Shown piece by piece: positions 25,718 through 34,434 of a stretch of DNA of 64,000 nucleotides; position 1 is the first letter of the stretch; every line of letters begins with the position of its first letter. The notes below the pieces were generated by a model. That model saw only the letters and a list, made by a program, of their open reading frames with translations. It had not been told where the DNA came from and searched no databases. A program made the position numbers and the translations under genes. This stretch comes from GW2011-AR15 sp964428335 (GTDB taxonomy: Archaea > Nanobdellota > Nanobdellia > Woesearchaeales > GW2011-AR15). Where the stretch lies: the NCBI GenBank assembly GCA_964428335.1, contig CAYRXW010000009.1, positions 11,245 through 75,244 of the forward strand. Direction: 5' to 3'.

Positions 25718-26457
25718 TCATTATCCACTCTTGGTGCCAAAATAAATGAAAGCATCAACTTATCCATTGTCTTATATTCAAGCTTTAATGGGTAATCTGT
25801 GTTGAATCTTATATAGACTTCATCTGAAATCTTTGATGCCTGTATCATCTTCTTTAGGTATTCAATTGAATATTTTGCCTTAAGCTGCTCTTCCCCTTCT
25901 TTTGTAATGACCGTAACTGAATCATTCTGTATCTCAACCTTGGCTTTTGATAAGTCTCCTTCTGCTGATATTGTGAATTTGCCTGAATCTGCTGAGAACT
26001 TGACTGATTCTGCAACAATAGAAACATCTTCAATTGCCTCGTTTAATACGCTTGTATTTGTCTTGACAGAGATTGGGAAATTAAGGGAAGGTATCTTTTG
26101 CTCCCTTTCTTCAAGCTCTATAATCGGCAGGTAAAATGTCCTTGTTGTGTTTGATTTTATCACAATCTTGAATTTTCCCTCTTCCAACTCAAGAATAACT
26201 ATATCGCTTGAACCTGCTCTCTTTAAAACCTGCTTTAGGTTATTAAGATTAAGGGCAATTTTAACATCCTTTTCAACAAGATATTCTGTGAAGCTTGAGC
26301 TTAGAAGCTTGAATATTACCATTGCAACGTTTGCTGGGTCCATTGCAACCAGGTTAATGCTGTCTTTTGTTACAGTAAACCTGGCTTCAGTGACCAAGTC
26401 TGATATTATAGATATGCTGTCTTTTAATAATTTTGAATCTGCTAATGTAAGTTTCAT
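25714..26457 (-). CDS. pcn: DNA polymerase sliding clamp (PCNA)
   Basis: 247 residues from ATG 26457, chosen because GGTGAT lies 5 bases upstream; an in-frame ATG four codons earlier would place that Shine-Dalgarno inside the gene. Trimeric ring that tethers polymerase, ligase and other factors to DNA. Features: N-terminal KLTLADSKLLKDSISIISD, central interdomain loop with IIELEEREQKIPSLNFP, and C-terminal LSFILAPRVDND. Box A CTTTATAAA lies at 26489-26497. Loaded by RFC, whose large subunit is encoded in this window. Confidence 0.95.
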   Translation of the reverse strand: MKLTLADSKLLKDSISIISDLVTEARFTVTKDSINLVAMDPANVAMVIFKLLSSSFTEYLVEKDVKIALNLNNLKQVLKRAGSSDIVILELEEGKFKIVIKSNTTRTFYLPIIELEEREQKIPSLNFPISVKTNTSVLNEAIEDVSIVAESVKFSADSGKFTISAEGDLSKAKVEIQNDSVTVITKEGEEQLKAKYSIEYLKKMIQASKISDEVYIRFNTDYPLKLEYKTMDKLMLSFILAPRVDND

Positions 26458-26549
26458 TAAATCACCCATCTTATGGATATAGATATGGTTTATAAAGATT
26501 ATGCAGAGTGAAAGGAATGTTTTTTATAGGCAGTTAAATTAATGAAAAG

Positions 26550-27308
26550 ATGGAAAAAAGATTTGTTCACACTATCCTTCTTTTCCTGACTGGCATTATT
26601 GCTGCTTTAGTTGATGGAGCAACAGGCTCAGGGTTTGGACTTGTTTCAAATTCACTTTTACTAACTATAGGATTTTCATCTGCAATAGCTTCAGCAACTG
26701 TTCATTTCGCTGAGATGGCCACAACATTTATATCTGGAATTTCTCATTGGTCTTTTGGCAATATCCATTTGCACATCCTTTGGCCCCTCACAATTTCTGG
26801 TGTAATAGGTGGTGTTTTTGGAGCATATGTTGCTGTGAATTATGAATCTACAAGATGGATAAAACTCTTTATAGGCATAATGCTTCTTATTATGGGAATA
26901 TTTATGATAGGTATATTCCATACTGGAAAAATATTTAAGAACAGATTAACAAAAAAAATTGGATATTTAATTGGATTTCCTGCAGCAATGGTTGATGCCA
27001 TAGTAGGTGGCGGCTGGGGACCTTTTACAGCTCCAACATTAATGTTTCATGGCTCTCATGCAAGACATGCAATAGGAACAGCAAGTGCTTCAGAATTTTT
27101 TGTAACTTTGGCAATATCTGCAGCGTTCTACGTTTGGCTTCCACATATAGATTATACTCTTGTAATTCCACTTGTTATAGGTGCTATTCTGACAGCGCCA
27201 CTAGCAGCTTGGATTACAAAAAAACTTCCACATCATGCGCTTGGAGTAGCTGTTGGAGTTATTATCATAGTGATTAGTATTAGAAACATCATCCAAGGTT
27301 TATTCTAG
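26550..27308 (+). CDS. TauE/SafE-family membrane transporter
   Basis: 252 residues with about seven or eight membrane helices. Features fit the sulfite exporter TauE/SafE family (COG0730): an N-terminal GIIAALVDGATGSGFGLVS, and a second half with VDAIVGGGWGPFTAP, giving the internal two-fold repeat with G-rich re-entrant loops. Substrates of the family are small anions such as sulfite, sulfoacetate or taurine-derived sulfur compounds. It is divergent from pcn and its 3' end overlaps the convergent methyltransferase by 9 bases. Confidence 0.88.
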   Translation: MEKRFVHTILLFLTGIIAALVDGATGSGFGLVSNSLLLTIGFSSAIASATVHFAEMATTFISGISHWSFGNIHLHILWPLTISGVIGGVFGAYVAVNYESTRWIKLFIGIMLLIMGIFMIGIFHTGKIFKNRLTKKIGYLIGFPAAMVDAIVGGGWGPFTAPTLMFHGSHARHAIGTASASEFFVTLAISAAFYVWLPHIDYTLVIPLVIGAILTAPLAAWITKKLPHHALGVAVGVIIIVISIRNIIQGLF

Positions 27309-27887
27309 TCGGCTGACATATACCCTAAAGCCTGATTCTTTTGCAACCTGAGTGCAGTTCCCAAAAACTGCAAGCATTTTCTTTTCAAATTCTGCCCCAC
27401 CCTTGCTATGCCTTGCAACCAGCTGAAAAAGCCCTTCAGGCTCAAGGTGGTTTTTGCTTTCCTCAATCATCCTAAAGCATAAGCTTTTTCCAGCTGTCTG
27501 CGGAGGATTTAGGAGTATTGAATTAAATTTTTCATGAATACCCTCAAATACACTGCTATGAATTGAATTTGCTTCAATTCCATGAAGCTTTGCATTCATT
27601 CCTGCTAGTTTCACTGCTGCCTTATTCACATCTGACATGACCAGGCTGATTTGCGGGTTTAGCTTTTTTAAACTGATTCCAATGACCCCGATACCACATC
27701 CTAAATCAAGGACTTTCCATTCTTTTCCTATCACTGCATTTTCAACAAGAATTTTGCTTCCTAAATCAATATGTTCTTTTGAAAAAACTCCTTTTCCTGT
27801 AAACAGTTCAAAATTTATACCTTTGATAGATATCATTATTTTTTTTATATCCTCAAGCCTCTGGTCTTTTGTGTAGTAATGAGTCAT
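27300..27887 (-). CDS. RsmC/MTS-type class I methyltransferase
   Basis: 195 residues from ATG 27887 (MTHYYTK; an upstream in-frame start adds six residues). SAM motif I VLDLGCGIGVIGISL (about 58-72), the acidic strand LVMSDVNKAAV, and motif IV LLNPPQTAGK (about 122-131), which is the NPP signature of small-domain (MTS) N-methyltransferases acting on nucleobases or protein glutamine. Probably an RNA methyltransferase. Target not identifiable from sequence. Confidence 0.82.
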   Translation of the reverse strand: MTHYYTKDQRLEDIKKIMISIKGINFELFTGKGVFSKEHIDLGSKILVENAVIGKEWKVLDLGCGIGVIGISLKKLNPQISLVMSDVNKAAVKLAGMNAKLHGIEANSIHSSVFEGIHEKFNSILLNPPQTAGKSLCFRMIEESKNHLEPEGLFQLVARHSKGGAEFEKKMLAVFGNCTQVAKESGFRVYVSRLE

Positions 27888-27918
27888 AGAAAATAAGTAA
27901 ATCAATCCCTTTATTAAA

Positions 27919-28473
27919 TCATATCATGATTATCAGGAAAAGCTCTGAAAAGCCTATGAAAAGGACTATGTTAAAGATTATATTTGTAACTGCATAGCTG
28001 AGTATTTCTACAGGAGCATAGCCCAGCAGGAATTTCCTGATGAAAGCCAGGTAAAAATTGGAGATTATAGTGACTATTATCCCCATTGTGACAATATTTA
28101 ATGCACTGAAAAAATTTGCAAATAACGCAGCTACCATGTAGCTGGAAATCATGAAAAAATATGCCATCTTTATCTTCCTTATGTAGAGCATCTGGACAAA
28201 TTTTGTGAAGAATGCTGCCATAAGACCATATCCAAGCCCATATTCAATCGTTATCAGGATAGACGAAAAAGTCGAAAGCTCTATATCTATAGGTGGGTCA
28301 ACATATCTTTTAAAAGACTGCATCAGAGTATTTCCCACAGTAAACAAAGTTACAAAAAATATTGGGATGAGATCAATAAAAAATGAAAGTATCCATAATC
28401 CTATACCTATTAAAATCCATTTTTTTGGAAGATTTATTGACTTATGCTTTTTCCTGTTGTCTGTGCGCTTCAC
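27919..28473 (-). CDS. Multi-pass membrane protein of unknown function
   Basis: 184 residues, GTG start at 28473. A basic N-terminus and about five hydrophobic helices. A conserved-looking loop is YVDPPIDIELSTFSSI between helices 1-2. No family recognised. Same strand and next to another multi-pass protein (28526-29101); the two may work together. Confidence 0.7.
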   Translation of the reverse strand: MKRTDNRKKHKSINLPKKWILIGIGLWILSFFIDLIPIFFVTLFTVGNTLMQSFKRYVDPPIDIELSTFSSILITIEYGLGYGLMAAFFTKFVQMLYIRKIKMAYFFMISSYMVAALFANFFSALNIVTMGIIVTIISNFYLAFIRKFLLGYAPVEILSYAVTNIIFNIVLFIGFSELFLIIMI

Positions 28474-28525
28474 TCTAAAAAGATAATCCTAGGATATATA
28501 AAAAACATAGCCAATTTTTATAGGA

Positions 28526-29101
28526 TTACATGCCTAATAAAAAAAGCAGCGTCTTTGAGAAGCTGAAAAAATACATGATAGACAGCAGGTATTCCATGCT
28601 GTCCTCCAAAAGAGTCTCAAAAAAAGGAGTTCCCATTGTCTTTCTGACCATTATCATTAAGAAGCACTGGATGCCACCAAGCACTATCCCAACCAAGATA
28701 ATATCAATTCCAATGTCCAGCTTTGATATGAATGAGGCAATAAAGCCCATCACACAATAGATTATTGTTGTCCCAAATATTTCCTGTATCTCCTCACCTG
28801 CCATGAATTCTGCCAATACAAGGCCTAAAAGAACTATAATTATACTGTAATTTGGTCCTAAGGTGTATCCGAAGAACAAAGAACCAAAACCAACAAGCCC
28901 AAAATCCAATGGTGCTCTTGTAATCTCGACAAAATAAGTGCTAAGAAAAGTAAGGACTGCAAAAACCGAAAAAACTGCAATTGCCCTGAACTTAAAGCCA
29001 ATGAACAAGAGAAGCATCGCCATTAATGGCAGGACTACAAAATACCTCTTTCTTAAAAAAACCACAAGCTTGTTCTCTTCTTCAGAATGAGTATGGTCCA
29101 C
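28526..29101 (-). CDS. Multi-pass membrane protein of unknown function
   Basis: 191 residues, GTG start at 29101. A short His/Glu-rich N-terminus (MDHTHSEEEN) and five to six hydrophobic helices. One loop holds ITRAPLDFGLVGFGSLFFGY; another, AEFMAGEEIQEIFG. No known family by eye. It lies 110 bases from the tRNA-Thr gene and 52 bases upstream of the related-looking membrane gene. Confidence 0.7.
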   Translation of the reverse strand: MDHTHSEEENKLVVFLRKRYFVVLPLMAMLLLFIGFKFRAIAVFSVFAVLTFLSTYFVEITRAPLDFGLVGFGSLFFGYTLGPNYSIIIVLLGLVLAEFMAGEEIQEIFGTTIIYCVMGFIASFISKLDIGIDIILVGIVLGGIQCFLMIMVRKTMGTPFFETLLEDSMEYLLSIMYFFSFSKTLLFLLGM

Positions 29102-29211
29102 TGCAATAGTAGAATTAATTATCTTTTTAAAAACATTTCTAGTTTTTCGAAGGAAATTTCCTGAATTTCTATAAATAGAATAAATGAAATTAAGATTAGT
29201 TATAATAAAAA

Positions 29212-29297
29212 AGCCCCTGAGGAGATTTGAACTCCCGACCTATTGTTTTTTCTGTTAATCATACGAAACAATCGCTATACCGCTAAGCTACAGGGGC
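29212..29297 (-). tRNA. tRNA-Thr (CGU anticodon) with a 14-nt intron
   Basis: Acceptor GCCCCTG pairs with CAGGGGC; discriminator is U, usual for archaeal tRNA-Thr. The anticodon stem ATTGT/ACAAT flanks a 21-nt segment; removing 14 nt (29248-29261) after position 37 leaves a 7-nt loop TTCGTAA with anticodon CGU at 29263-29265. The T-arm is GGGAG-TTCAAAT-CTCCT. Three of the four pairs expected in the bulge-helix-bulge core form. No CCA is encoded. The transcript ends in a T6 run. Confidence 0.93.
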
Positions 29298-29356
29298 GCA
29301 TAAATATAGAGAATAAGAAATTTATAAAAAGATTATTGTTTTCATTGGTTAATAAG

Positions 29357-30643
29357 TTGAAAAAAATATCTGTCTCCCTGATAATTCCAGTTTATAATGA
29401 AGGAGAAAAGTTAGCTTTGTCTTTAGAAAATGCTTTATCTGTAACTGCAAAGATAAAATGTGAACTGATTATTGTCAATGATGGCAGCACAGATAATTCC
29501 CTGAACATAATAAATAGATTTTCTAAAAAAAATAAAAAAGTGCGAGTGTTGTCTTTTAAAGAAAATAAAGGCAGAGGGTTTGCTATAAGCAAAGGATTTG
29601 GGATTGCCAGAGGAGACTATCTTATCTATTTTGACTCGGATATGATTATGACAAAAGAAACTATTCTCAGATTTAAAAAAGAACTGGAGAAAAATGAGGT
29701 TGTCATAGGCTCAAAAAAAGAGTCTGACTATTTTCAAAAATTGCCATTTCTAAGGAAAATACTGAGCAATTGCTATAACTTTCTTGCAAACATGCTTATT
29801 GACAGGAACATGACTGAGTTTCAATGCGGATTAAAAGGAATCCGTAAAGAAAGCTACTTGAAGATACAAAATTTTATGAGCGAAAAAGGCTGGAGCTGGG
29901 ATACTGAATTCATTATGTATGCTGGTTTAAGCGGCCTCAAAATAAAAGAAGTGAAGATTAACCTGAAATTTTTGAAAAGAACATCAAAAGTTAATATGAT
30001 TGCAGATTCTTTCAGAATGGGATTGAATCTAGCCAGAATCTGGCTCAAGAAAAAAAATTATACGAACCTGAGGTTATTTTTTGACAGCAAGGCAAGGAAA
30101 TACAGTGAACAGAGATATAATTGGTTCAAGAAGATATTTCAAAAAGAATCAGTTGATTTTGTAGCTGCAATAAATCCTAAGAAAAAAGAAAGAATCCTGG
30201 ATCTTGGCTGCGGGGATGGCTATTATTCCAGTATTATGAAAGATTATAATGCTGCAGTTTATGGAATTGATGCTTCCAAAAGCATGATAATGAAATTAAA
30301 TAATAAAGGGATTGAAGGTGAAGTAGCAAATATAGAAAACTTCAACCTGAAAAAAAGATTTGACAAGGTTATAATTTCTGGTTCCTTGGAATTTTGCCAA
30401 AATCCTGCTGAATCACTAAAAAATGCCAGAGCTCATTTAAAAAAAAAAGGAAATGCAATAATCCTGTTCCCTAGAAAATCTGCTATAGGGAATTTATATT
30501 CCCTGTTCTATCTAATTAAAGGAATTAAAATCACAACGTTTACTGAAAAAAATATCCGTAATATGCTGGTTTACTCCGGATTCAAAAACCTTGAGATAAA
30601 AAGATCAACAATTCTCACATCAATAGCTGTATGCGAAAATTAA
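29357..30643 (+). CDS. Fused GT2 glycosyltransferase and SAM methyltransferase
   Basis: 428 residues from TTG 29357, the start immediately before KKISVSLIIPVYNE; the frame is open further upstream, into the tRNA, but that region is unlikely to be translated. The N-terminal GT-A domain has IIPVYNE (9-15), VNDGST (about 41-46) and DSD (93-95), a dolichyl-phosphate mannose/glucose synthase-like type without a membrane tail. The C-terminal domain has SAM motif I ILDLGCGDGYYS (about 280-291) and LFPRKSAIG. A single chain that transfers and methylates a sugar or lipid carrier is plausible. First of a five-gene run ending at 34269. Confidence 0.82.
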   Translation: MKKISVSLIIPVYNEGEKLALSLENALSVTAKIKCELIIVNDGSTDNSLNIINRFSKKNKKVRVLSFKENKGRGFAISKGFGIARGDYLIYFDSDMIMTKETILRFKKELEKNEVVIGSKKESDYFQKLPFLRKILSNCYNFLANMLIDRNMTEFQCGLKGIRKESYLKIQNFMSEKGWSWDTEFIMYAGLSGLKIKEVKINLKFLKRTSKVNMIADSFRMGLNLARIWLKKKNYTNLRLFFDSKARKYSEQRYNWFKKIFQKESVDFVAAINPKKKERILDLGCGDGYYSSIMKDYNAAVYGIDASKSMIMKLNNKGIEGEVANIENFNLKKRFDKVIISGSLEFCQNPAESLKNARAHLKKKGNAIILFPRKSAIGNLYSLFYLIKGIKITTFTEKNIRNMLVYSGFKNLEIKRSTILTSIAVCEN

Positions 30644-30645
30644 AA

Positions 30646-32046
30646 ATGAAAATACTGCTTATAAACCCGCCTTTCCCAAAACAAATGAGCTATGGATTTT
30701 TCTCATTTGCATCGCCTAACCTAGTTAGCCTTGGCCTGTGTTCACTTGCCGCATATATACAAAAAGAAGACAAAGATATGAAAGTAAAAGTCATTGACTG
30801 CGTTTTTCAGAATATAAGTTTTGAAAACCTTATCCGAGAGATTAATGAATTTAAGGCTGATATTATTGGGATAAGTTCAACTACGTGTGCTTATAACATA
30901 TCAAAAAAACTAGTTTCATGCATTCGGGAAAACAATTCAAAAGTAATAATTGTTCTTGGTGGACCACATATATCCGCACTTCCTTTTGACACTTTTAAAG
31001 AATGCGAAAATCTTGACTTTGGAGTTGTTGGCGAAGGTGAAATTTCGTTTGGTGAAATTATAAAATGGATGAAAGGCGGGAAAAAGAAAGACGAGATAGA
31101 AGGGGTAATATTTAAGGAAGGCGGAAAAATAAGGCTTTCCAAACAGAGAAGTGTTATAGAAAACCTTGACACTCTGCCTTTTCCTAGTCTTGATTTTCTT
31201 AATCTTGCAAAATCTAAACACACACCGATTAGAAGCAAAGGCACCTCGCTTCACCTGGTCACCAGCAGAGGCTGCCCTTTCAGATGCAACCACTGCGAGC
31301 AAGCTGTGTTTGGGAGCGTCTATAGGTCAAAAAGCGTAGATTACATCATCAGGGAAATAAAGGTTTTAAAAGAGCAATGCAGCATTAGATCTATAGCTTT
31401 TGAAGATGATTCTTTTGTTATAAATATGAAAAAAATGCGTGATTTCTGCTATGGGCTTATAAAAGAAAAAATAGATGTTGAATGGAGCTGCAGCATCAGA
31501 AACGAGCTAATTGATAAGGATGTGCTTCCTATTATGAGAAAAGCCGGATGCAATTACTTATATTTCGGGATAGAATCAGGGTCACAAAGGATGCTTAAAA
31601 TACTAAATAAAGACACACCTTTAGAAAAAATTGAACATAATGTGAAGTTAACAAAAAAAGAAGGGTTGAAAGCCCATGGCTCTTTTGTAATAGGCCTTCC
31701 TACTGAAAATAGGGAATCAATCAAGCAGACAGTAGATTTTGCAATCAAGCTAAAACTTGATAGTGTTACGTTCAACCTTTTCACACCATTTCCTAAAACT
31801 GCTCTGAGGGAAATGGCATTTAAGCATGGAAAAGTCAGCAAAAACTGGGATTTCTATTCTGACCATCCTACCTACCCTTCTTTCATACCTGAAGGTTTCA
31901 ATGCGTCTGAAATGCTTAATATCCAGAAAGATGCATATAGAAAATTTTATCTAAGATCTGGATATATCCTTTCCCATCTTTATTATCTTAACCCTTCTTT
32001 AATACTAAAAAGCGCATATGCTTTCGGAAAGCTGGCTAAAAAATGA
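30646..32046 (+). CDS. B12-binding radical SAM protein
   Basis: 466 residues from ATG 30646 (MKILLINPP; an ATG five codons earlier overlaps the previous gene). N-terminal cobalamin-binding fold (about 1-150: GISSTT, LGGPH and VVGEGEISF), then a radical SAM core with CPFRCNHC (C210, C214, C217) binding a 4Fe-4S cluster. Members of COG1032 carry out methyl transfers and other radical chemistry in lipid and surface-glycan synthesis. The neighbours indicate a cell-surface lipid or sugar substrate. One of three such genes in the region. Confidence 0.9.
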   Translation: MKILLINPPFPKQMSYGFFSFASPNLVSLGLCSLAAYIQKEDKDMKVKVIDCVFQNISFENLIREINEFKADIIGISSTTCAYNISKKLVSCIRENNSKVIIVLGGPHISALPFDTFKECENLDFGVVGEGEISFGEIIKWMKGGKKKDEIEGVIFKEGGKIRLSKQRSVIENLDTLPFPSLDFLNLAKSKHTPIRSKGTSLHLVTSRGCPFRCNHCEQAVFGSVYRSKSVDYIIREIKVLKEQCSIRSIAFEDDSFVINMKKMRDFCYGLIKEKIDVEWSCSIRNELIDKDVLPIMRKAGCNYLYFGIESGSQRMLKILNKDTPLEKIEHNVKLTKKEGLKAHGSFVIGLPTENRESIKQTVDFAIKLKLDSVTFNLFTPFPKTALREMAFKHGKVSKNWDFYSDHPTYPSFIPEGFNASEMLNIQKDAYRKFYLRSGYILSHLYYLNPSLILKSAYAFGKLAKK

Positions 32047-32867
32047 AATACCTCCTAATTACATTTGATATAGAGGAATTTGTTTATCCAAAAGAATCAG
32101 GGCTAGATTATAGCAACTCCCGCTGCTTTGAAATTGGGAAAAAAGGACTTGAATCAATTATGAATATTTTAAATGAATATGGTATGAGCTCAACTTTTTT
32201 TGTGACTGTAGATTTTGCAAAAAAGTATCCTGAATTAATAAAAAAATTAAGTGAATCCGGCAATGAAATTGCGTTTCATGGAAACAGCCATTCTGACAGG
32301 TATGACCAGATGAGTAGCATTAAATGCAGAATGCTATTAAAAAAAGGCAAAAGCTCACTTGAGAAAATAACTGGGAGAAAAGTTTATGGGTTCAGAGCTC
32401 CTAGATTTAAAAAACCAGAAGAATCAATAATTAAAAATGCCGGCTTTTTGTATGACAGTTCCTACCACCCTGCTATATTTTTTGGCAATTATAATTGCAC
32501 ACGCATAAATAAAGCGATACTGATGGATGGACTCTTCTCAGTTCCTGTTTCTGTGTTGCCTATAATAAGGCTCCCTTTTTCATGGATCTGGTTTAGAAAT
32601 ATAGGATGGTACTATTCTTTTATGTGCACAAAAGCCTGCCTGGCAAGCAGCGATTATGCAATGCTTTATTTTCATAGTTGGGATTTTGCTGATATCCAGA
32701 AAGAAAAGCACAACGGATTATTTTGGCAGGTATACAAAAATAATAGTGGTAAAAAAATAACAAAATCATTCAAAAAATACCTTGACATGCTTATTGATGA
32801 GAAAATTAAAAAAACAACAATAAGAGAATATATTGATGCAAAAAAAAATGGCGAAAATAAAGTTTAA
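32043..32867 (+). CDS. Polysaccharide deacetylase (NodB-like, CE4)
   Basis: 274 residues. LITFDIEE (about 5-12) is the catalytic Asp motif, HGNSHSD (80-86) gives the metal-binding HxxxH/D-like motif, and GFRAPRFK (117-124) is motif 3. These match NodB-type carbohydrate esterases that remove N-acetyl groups from sugars, as in archaeal and bacterial GlcNAc-phospholipid deacetylases. No signal peptide, so the active site is probably cytoplasmic. Overlaps the preceding gene by 4 bases. Confidence 0.88.
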   Translation: MKYLLITFDIEEFVYPKESGLDYSNSRCFEIGKKGLESIMNILNEYGMSSTFFVTVDFAKKYPELIKKLSESGNEIAFHGNSHSDRYDQMSSIKCRMLLKKGKSSLEKITGRKVYGFRAPRFKKPEESIIKNAGFLYDSSYHPAIFFGNYNCTRINKAILMDGLFSVPVSVLPIIRLPFSWIWFRNIGWYYSFMCTKACLASSDYAMLYFHSWDFADIQKEKHNGLFWQVYKNNSGKKITKSFKKYLDMLIDEKIKKTTIREYIDAKKNGENKV

Positions 32868-34269
32868 TCCCTCAAGTCTCCTGAAAGACATAATCCTTGT
32901 CATAGTTATTTTTTCAGTTTTGTTGATTCTGAAATATGATACACTAAACCATCCTTTTTACTGGGATGATATGACTTTGGGAACTGCAATAAAAGAATTC
33001 CATGACAATCCTTTAAGTTTTAAGGTGATAGCACATCCATATCTAATCCATACACCCCTGCTGCCTCATTTTTTTGGTGTTGTTTCTGCACTTATAGGCT
33101 ATAAGCTTGAGGTATTTCACATAATTATCATCCTGATTGGTGCCTTAGGCATATATTATATGTTCCTGCTGTCAGAACATATAATCAAAGATAGGTTTTA
33201 TGCAATACTTGCAGCTATAACTTTGCTATTTGTGCCGATATTTTTCAGTTTTCTTGGGAGAGTTTATTATGACATACCATTAATAACCTTAATAATAATG
33301 TGCTTTTACTTTCTTTTTAAGGAAAGATATGCACACCTCACATTTTTTTCTGTTATTGGTGTCCTTACAAAAGAGATTTTTATTTTGATTATACCCACTA
33401 TCTTATTTTGGATATTAGTTAGAAGAAACAGAAAATATTACACATTTTTGGCAGCAAGTTTTGTATTCCTATTTTGGGCATGCCTTGCAGTAATTTATAA
33501 GAAAAATGAGCTTACAACCATTCTTCCTGAATTTTTCCCTAAATTAACACCTGGTAGTTTTTATAACTGGATAGATTATCTTAAGCTGACTTTGCTTGAC
33601 AATTGGTTTTTTATGCTAACTTTCCCTGCAATAATCACCTCTATCTATGCCTCTATTAAAAAGAAAAATAAAGCTGAAGATTATGCATTTTATATTTATA
33701 TCCTAACGAGTCTAGGATTCTTTTTCTTTTCAGCGAAGCTATCAAGGTATATGCTGCCATTGTACCCTTTTTTGATAATATTGTTTTTCAAAAATGTTCA
33801 GCTGCTTGTTAATAACATAACTAGTGATATTGGAAGAAAAGCTGTTATGCTGCCTGCCTGCCTGATCATCATGCTCCTTTTTATTGGCAGCTTCCACTCT
33901 GAGGAAAATAGTTCTTGTGGATGCGTTCTAGAAAAAAACCTTGACTATGTTGATAGCCTCACTACGTATGCCTTGGCCAGTGAATTTATAGAATCAAAAG
34001 GTGGAAATGAAAGCGTTCTTACCCAATGGCCTTTTTCATCAATGCTTGAACTGCCTTACCTTGGATATGTGAAAAAAGAAATTAAGGTAGAATATTTCAA
34101 AAATGAAAGCAATATAGATTATAGATATATCGCATATAGCCCACAGATACATTCCCCTGATGTGTTTGAAAAGTTTATTGATGAAGAATTAAGAAAAGGC
34201 AACATTGTAAAAATAAAAGAATTTCAGGTTAATAACGCTTATTCTGAAATTTATGAAAAAATTAAATAA
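32848..34269 (+). CDS. GT39/PMT-like polytopic glycosyltransferase
   Basis: 473 residues from ATG 32848; another ATG at 32836 is possible. About ten membrane helices with an N-terminal HPFYWDDMT (about 31-39) outer loop containing the acidic motif typical of ArnT/PMT-type enzymes, which use polyprenyl-phosphate sugars. The C-terminal 110 residues form a soluble outer domain with CGCVLEKN. It ends the run that began at 29357. It is likely to transfer a sugar to lipid or protein outside the membrane. Confidence 0.85.
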   Translation: MAKIKFNPSSLLKDIILVIVIFSVLLILKYDTLNHPFYWDDMTLGTAIKEFHDNPLSFKVIAHPYLIHTPLLPHFFGVVSALIGYKLEVFHIIIILIGALGIYYMFLLSEHIIKDRFYAILAAITLLFVPIFFSFLGRVYYDIPLITLIIMCFYFLFKERYAHLTFFSVIGVLTKEIFILIIPTILFWILVRRNRKYYTFLAASFVFLFWACLAVIYKKNELTTILPEFFPKLTPGSFYNWIDYLKLTLLDNWFFMLTFPAIITSIYASIKKKNKAEDYAFYIYILTSLGFFFFSAKLSRYMLPLYPFLIILFFKNVQLLVNNITSDIGRKAVMLPACLIIMLLFIGSFHSEENSSCGCVLEKNLDYVDSLTTYALASEFIESKGGNESVLTQWPFSSMLELPYLGYVKKEIKVEYFKNESNIDYRYIAYSPQIHSPDVFEKFIDEELRKGNIVKIKEFQVNNAYSEIYEKIK

Positions 34270-34272
34270 TAA

Positions 34273-34434
34273 TTATTTTATTTTTTCTAAAATTTTCGCT
34301 TTATCGCTTTTGACCTTTTTCTGGCACTCAAAGCATACGGCCTGCTTCTTTCCGTTTTTATCCTTGATATATGTCCCTATTATTTTTTTGAGGAACGTAA
34401 CCTCAATCTTGTTTGAACAAATAGCGCATTTCAA
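34273..34434 (-). CDS. Small zinc-ribbon protein
   Basis: 53 residues. It starts at TTG 34434, overlapping the ligase stop (TTGA), so it is translationally coupled. Two Cys pairs, CAIC (3-6) and CFEC (34-37), form a zinc ribbon separated by a basic hairpin (KKIIGTYIKDKNGKKQ). The C-terminus is Lys-rich (KKVKSDKAKILEKIK). It ends 4 bases after the convergent glycosyltransferase gene. Its gene partner suggests a role with DNA or RNA; no specific function is recognised. Confidence 0.72.
   Translation of the reverse strand: MKCAICSNKIEVTFLKKIIGTYIKDKNGKKQAVCFECQKKVKSDKAKILEKIK

Noticed and set aside
29243..29356. N-terminal extension of the GT2-methyltransferase reading frame
   Set aside because: It runs through the tRNA-Thr gene and its promoter; the GT2 domain begins naturally after TTG 29357.
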